Shown: positions 63,119 through 64,000 of the stretch, in pieces
Numbering within the stretch: the first letter of the stretch is position 1
Layout: every line of letters begins with the position of its first letter
Assembly (NCBI GenBank): GCA_020161855.1
Contig: JAIUNJ010000002.1
Span: 62,001-126,000, forward strand
DNA length: 64,000 nt
From: Pseudomonadota bacterium
GTDB taxonomy: Bacteria > Pseudomonadota > Alphaproteobacteria > Rhizobiales > Aestuariivirgaceae
Direction: 5' to 3'
Translations under genes and position numbers: made by a program
The notes under the pieces: model-generated
Told to the model about the DNA's origin: nothing
Seen by the model: only the letters and a program-made list of their open reading frames with translations
The model's database searches: none

Positions 63119-63635
63119 GCAAAATGCCTTTGTGGCTGATCAATGGTCGCATCTGGCCGACGAAGATGCGCTGCCCGACAGCGCGGCCATCACCGTTTCA
63201 CTGGCCCGCCTGCAGAAGGAATGGGACACGCTTGCCAAGCATCCCGGCCAGTTCGGTGTGCGCCTGCCGAACACGGTGCGGGAGGCCGAGCTTGCGCCAT
63301 TCCTGCCGCGGCTGGCGCTTGTGATCGTGACCTTCCCGGCCTTTAACGACGGCCGCTCCTATTCGATTGCGCGGCAGCTGCGCCTGGAAGGCTATCAGGG
63401 TGAAATTCGTGCAGCGGGCAATGTGCTGCCTGATCAGCTGCAGTTCATGCGCCAGGTCGGCATCGACAGCTTTGACGTCAGCGACCGCTTCCCGCTCGAC
63501 AGCTGGCTCAAGGCCTCGCGCCAGATGTCGCTGGCCTATCAGCGTGGGCTGTACCGGCCGGTCGGTGAACGCGAAGTCTGGTCGGAGCGGCACCGCGGTT
63601 TCGATGCCTGGGAGGAACAGCCACATGCTGGCTGA
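63105..63635 (+). CDS. DUF934 protein of the sulfite reductase operon
   Basis: A 176-residue soluble protein beginning MPLLKQNAFVADQWSHLADE. The conserved core is VIVTFPAFNDGRSYSIARQL and RAAGNVLPDQLQFMRQVGID, the hallmark of DUF934. It is nearly always beside cysI or cysH in proteobacteria and is thought to assist sulfite reduction, perhaps in place of a CysJ-type partner, but this is unproven. ATG 63105 lies inside the end of cysI (14-base overlap) with GGAAG before it. Its stop overlaps the start of cysH. Confidence 0.88.
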   Translation: MPLLKQNAFVADQWSHLADEDALPDSAAITVSLARLQKEWDTLAKHPGQFGVRLPNTVREAELAPFLPRLALVIVTFPAFNDGRSYSIARQLRLEGYQGEIRAAGNVLPDQLQFMRQVGIDSFDVSDRFPLDSWLKASRQMSLAYQRGLYRPVGEREVWSERHRGFDAWEEQPHAG

Positions 63636-64000
63636 TGCCCACGGTGCCATTCAGGCCAACGCAGCGATTGAACGCTATGCGGGCATTGAAGGCCGTAACC
63701 TGATCAAGTCCGTACTCAAGGACTACCCGGGACGTGTCGCCCTGCTCTCGTCCTTTGGAGCGGAGTCGTCGGTGCTGCTGCACATGGCGTCTGAAGTTGA
63801 CCCGCATGTGCCGGTGATCTTCCTCGACACCCTGAAACTCTTTCCCGAGACGATTGCCTATCGCGACAAGCTGGTCAGCGAGCTGGGCCTCACCAATCTG
63901 CTCATCGCCAAGCCGGACGAGGCCGATCTGGCGCAGTTTGATCCACAGGGCGATCTCCACGGCAGCAATACCGATTTCTGCTGCTATGTCCGCAAGACCG
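63625..64000 (+). CDS. cysH: Phosphoadenylyl/adenylyl sulfate reductase (N-terminal part)
   Basis: The first 125 codons of a gene cut by the right edge. GGAGG precedes the ATG at 63625. Visible motifs are LLSSFGAESSVLLHMAS (the PP-loop that binds the adenylyl sulfate), FLDTLKLFPETIAYRDKL, and NTDFCCYVRKT with a CC pair. In APS-specific reductases that pair ligates a [4Fe-4S] cluster; the matching second pair lies outside the window, so APS versus PAPS use is likely APS but not proven. It supplies sulfite to CysI. Confidence 0.92.
   Translation, partial: MLADAHGAIQANAAIERYAGIEGRNLIKSVLKDYPGRVALLSSFGAESSVLLHMASEVDPHVPVIFLDTLKLFPETIAYRDKLVSELGLTNLLIAKPDEADLAQFDPQGDLHGSNTDFCCYVRKT

Noticed and set aside
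1..64000. CRISPR arrays, rRNA genes, insertion sequences, prophage
   Set aside because: No evenly spaced repeats, rRNA cores, transposase or phage genes were seen on either strand.

Overview
The window looks like a chromosomal segment of an alphaproteobacterium, most likely of the Hyphomicrobiales (Rhizobiales). The reasons are the high GC content, the cysG-DUF2849-cysI-DUF934-cysH gene order, an ssb gene with an SOS box of the GTTC-N7-GTTC type, an Lrp-type regulator divergent from alanine dehydrogenase, and a zur-znuC-znuB run. No genus can be named from this sequence alone. No tRNA, rRNA, CRISPR array or insertion sequence was seen. Only one gene (DUF2971, 52160-53053) clearly looks foreign by base composition.

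Layout. 1-5.5 kb: the start of a betaine-homocysteine methyltransferase gene, then a minus-strand operon for a cytoplasmic sulfite dehydrogenase (SoeABC-like) and a metallo-beta-lactamase-fold hydrolase, divergent from a MocR-type regulator and a DMT transporter. 8-12 kb: a three-gene sugar ABC importer. 12-13.7 kb: aldR/ald. 13.8-16.9 kb: a putative structured RNA, a translationally coupled JmjC-like cupin and CelD-like acetyltransferase pair, and a DMT transporter. 17-23 kb: rpmF, mtgA, an isoprenyl diphosphate synthase, a permuted NlpC/P60-like protein, ispG, znuB, znuC and zur. 23-31 kb: a secreted DUF6636-like protein, ackA, pta, citrate synthase, a TAXI-like protein coupled to a Sel1 membrane protein, and a TPP-dependent enzyme. 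31-41 kb: an L,D-transpeptidase, a PuuA/PuuB-like pair, a LysE exporter, gyrA, secreted proteins and ssb. 41-49 kb: a 45-residue protein divergent from a LysR regulator, a YkgJ protein, a membrane-anchor protein, a DMT transporter and a betaine-type ABC importer with a duplicated fused permease. 49-57.5 kb: uvrA, the AT-rich DUF2971 gene, a VOC protein between two copies of the RNA repeat, a second DUF6636-like protein, a DMT transporter and parE. 57.5-64 kb: an M20 amidohydrolase with an XRE-cupin regulator, then the assimilatory sulfite operon, cut off inside cysH.

How the parts relate. Sulfur and one-carbon metabolism recur: sulfite oxidation at one end, sulfite reduction with siroheme synthesis at the other, homocysteine methylation, and a betaine-type importer that could supply the methyl donor. 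Acetyl-phosphate/acetyl-CoA interconversion (ackA, pta) sits beside a citrate synthase.

The most unusual signal is an intergenic element present three times (13811-13930, 53231-53310, 53821-53931). Two copies carry an almost identical TTGACA-N17-TAGATT promoter. Downstream is a conserved hairpin whose stem shows a compensatory base-pair change between copies. It looks like a small-RNA family and matches nothing I can name with certainty.
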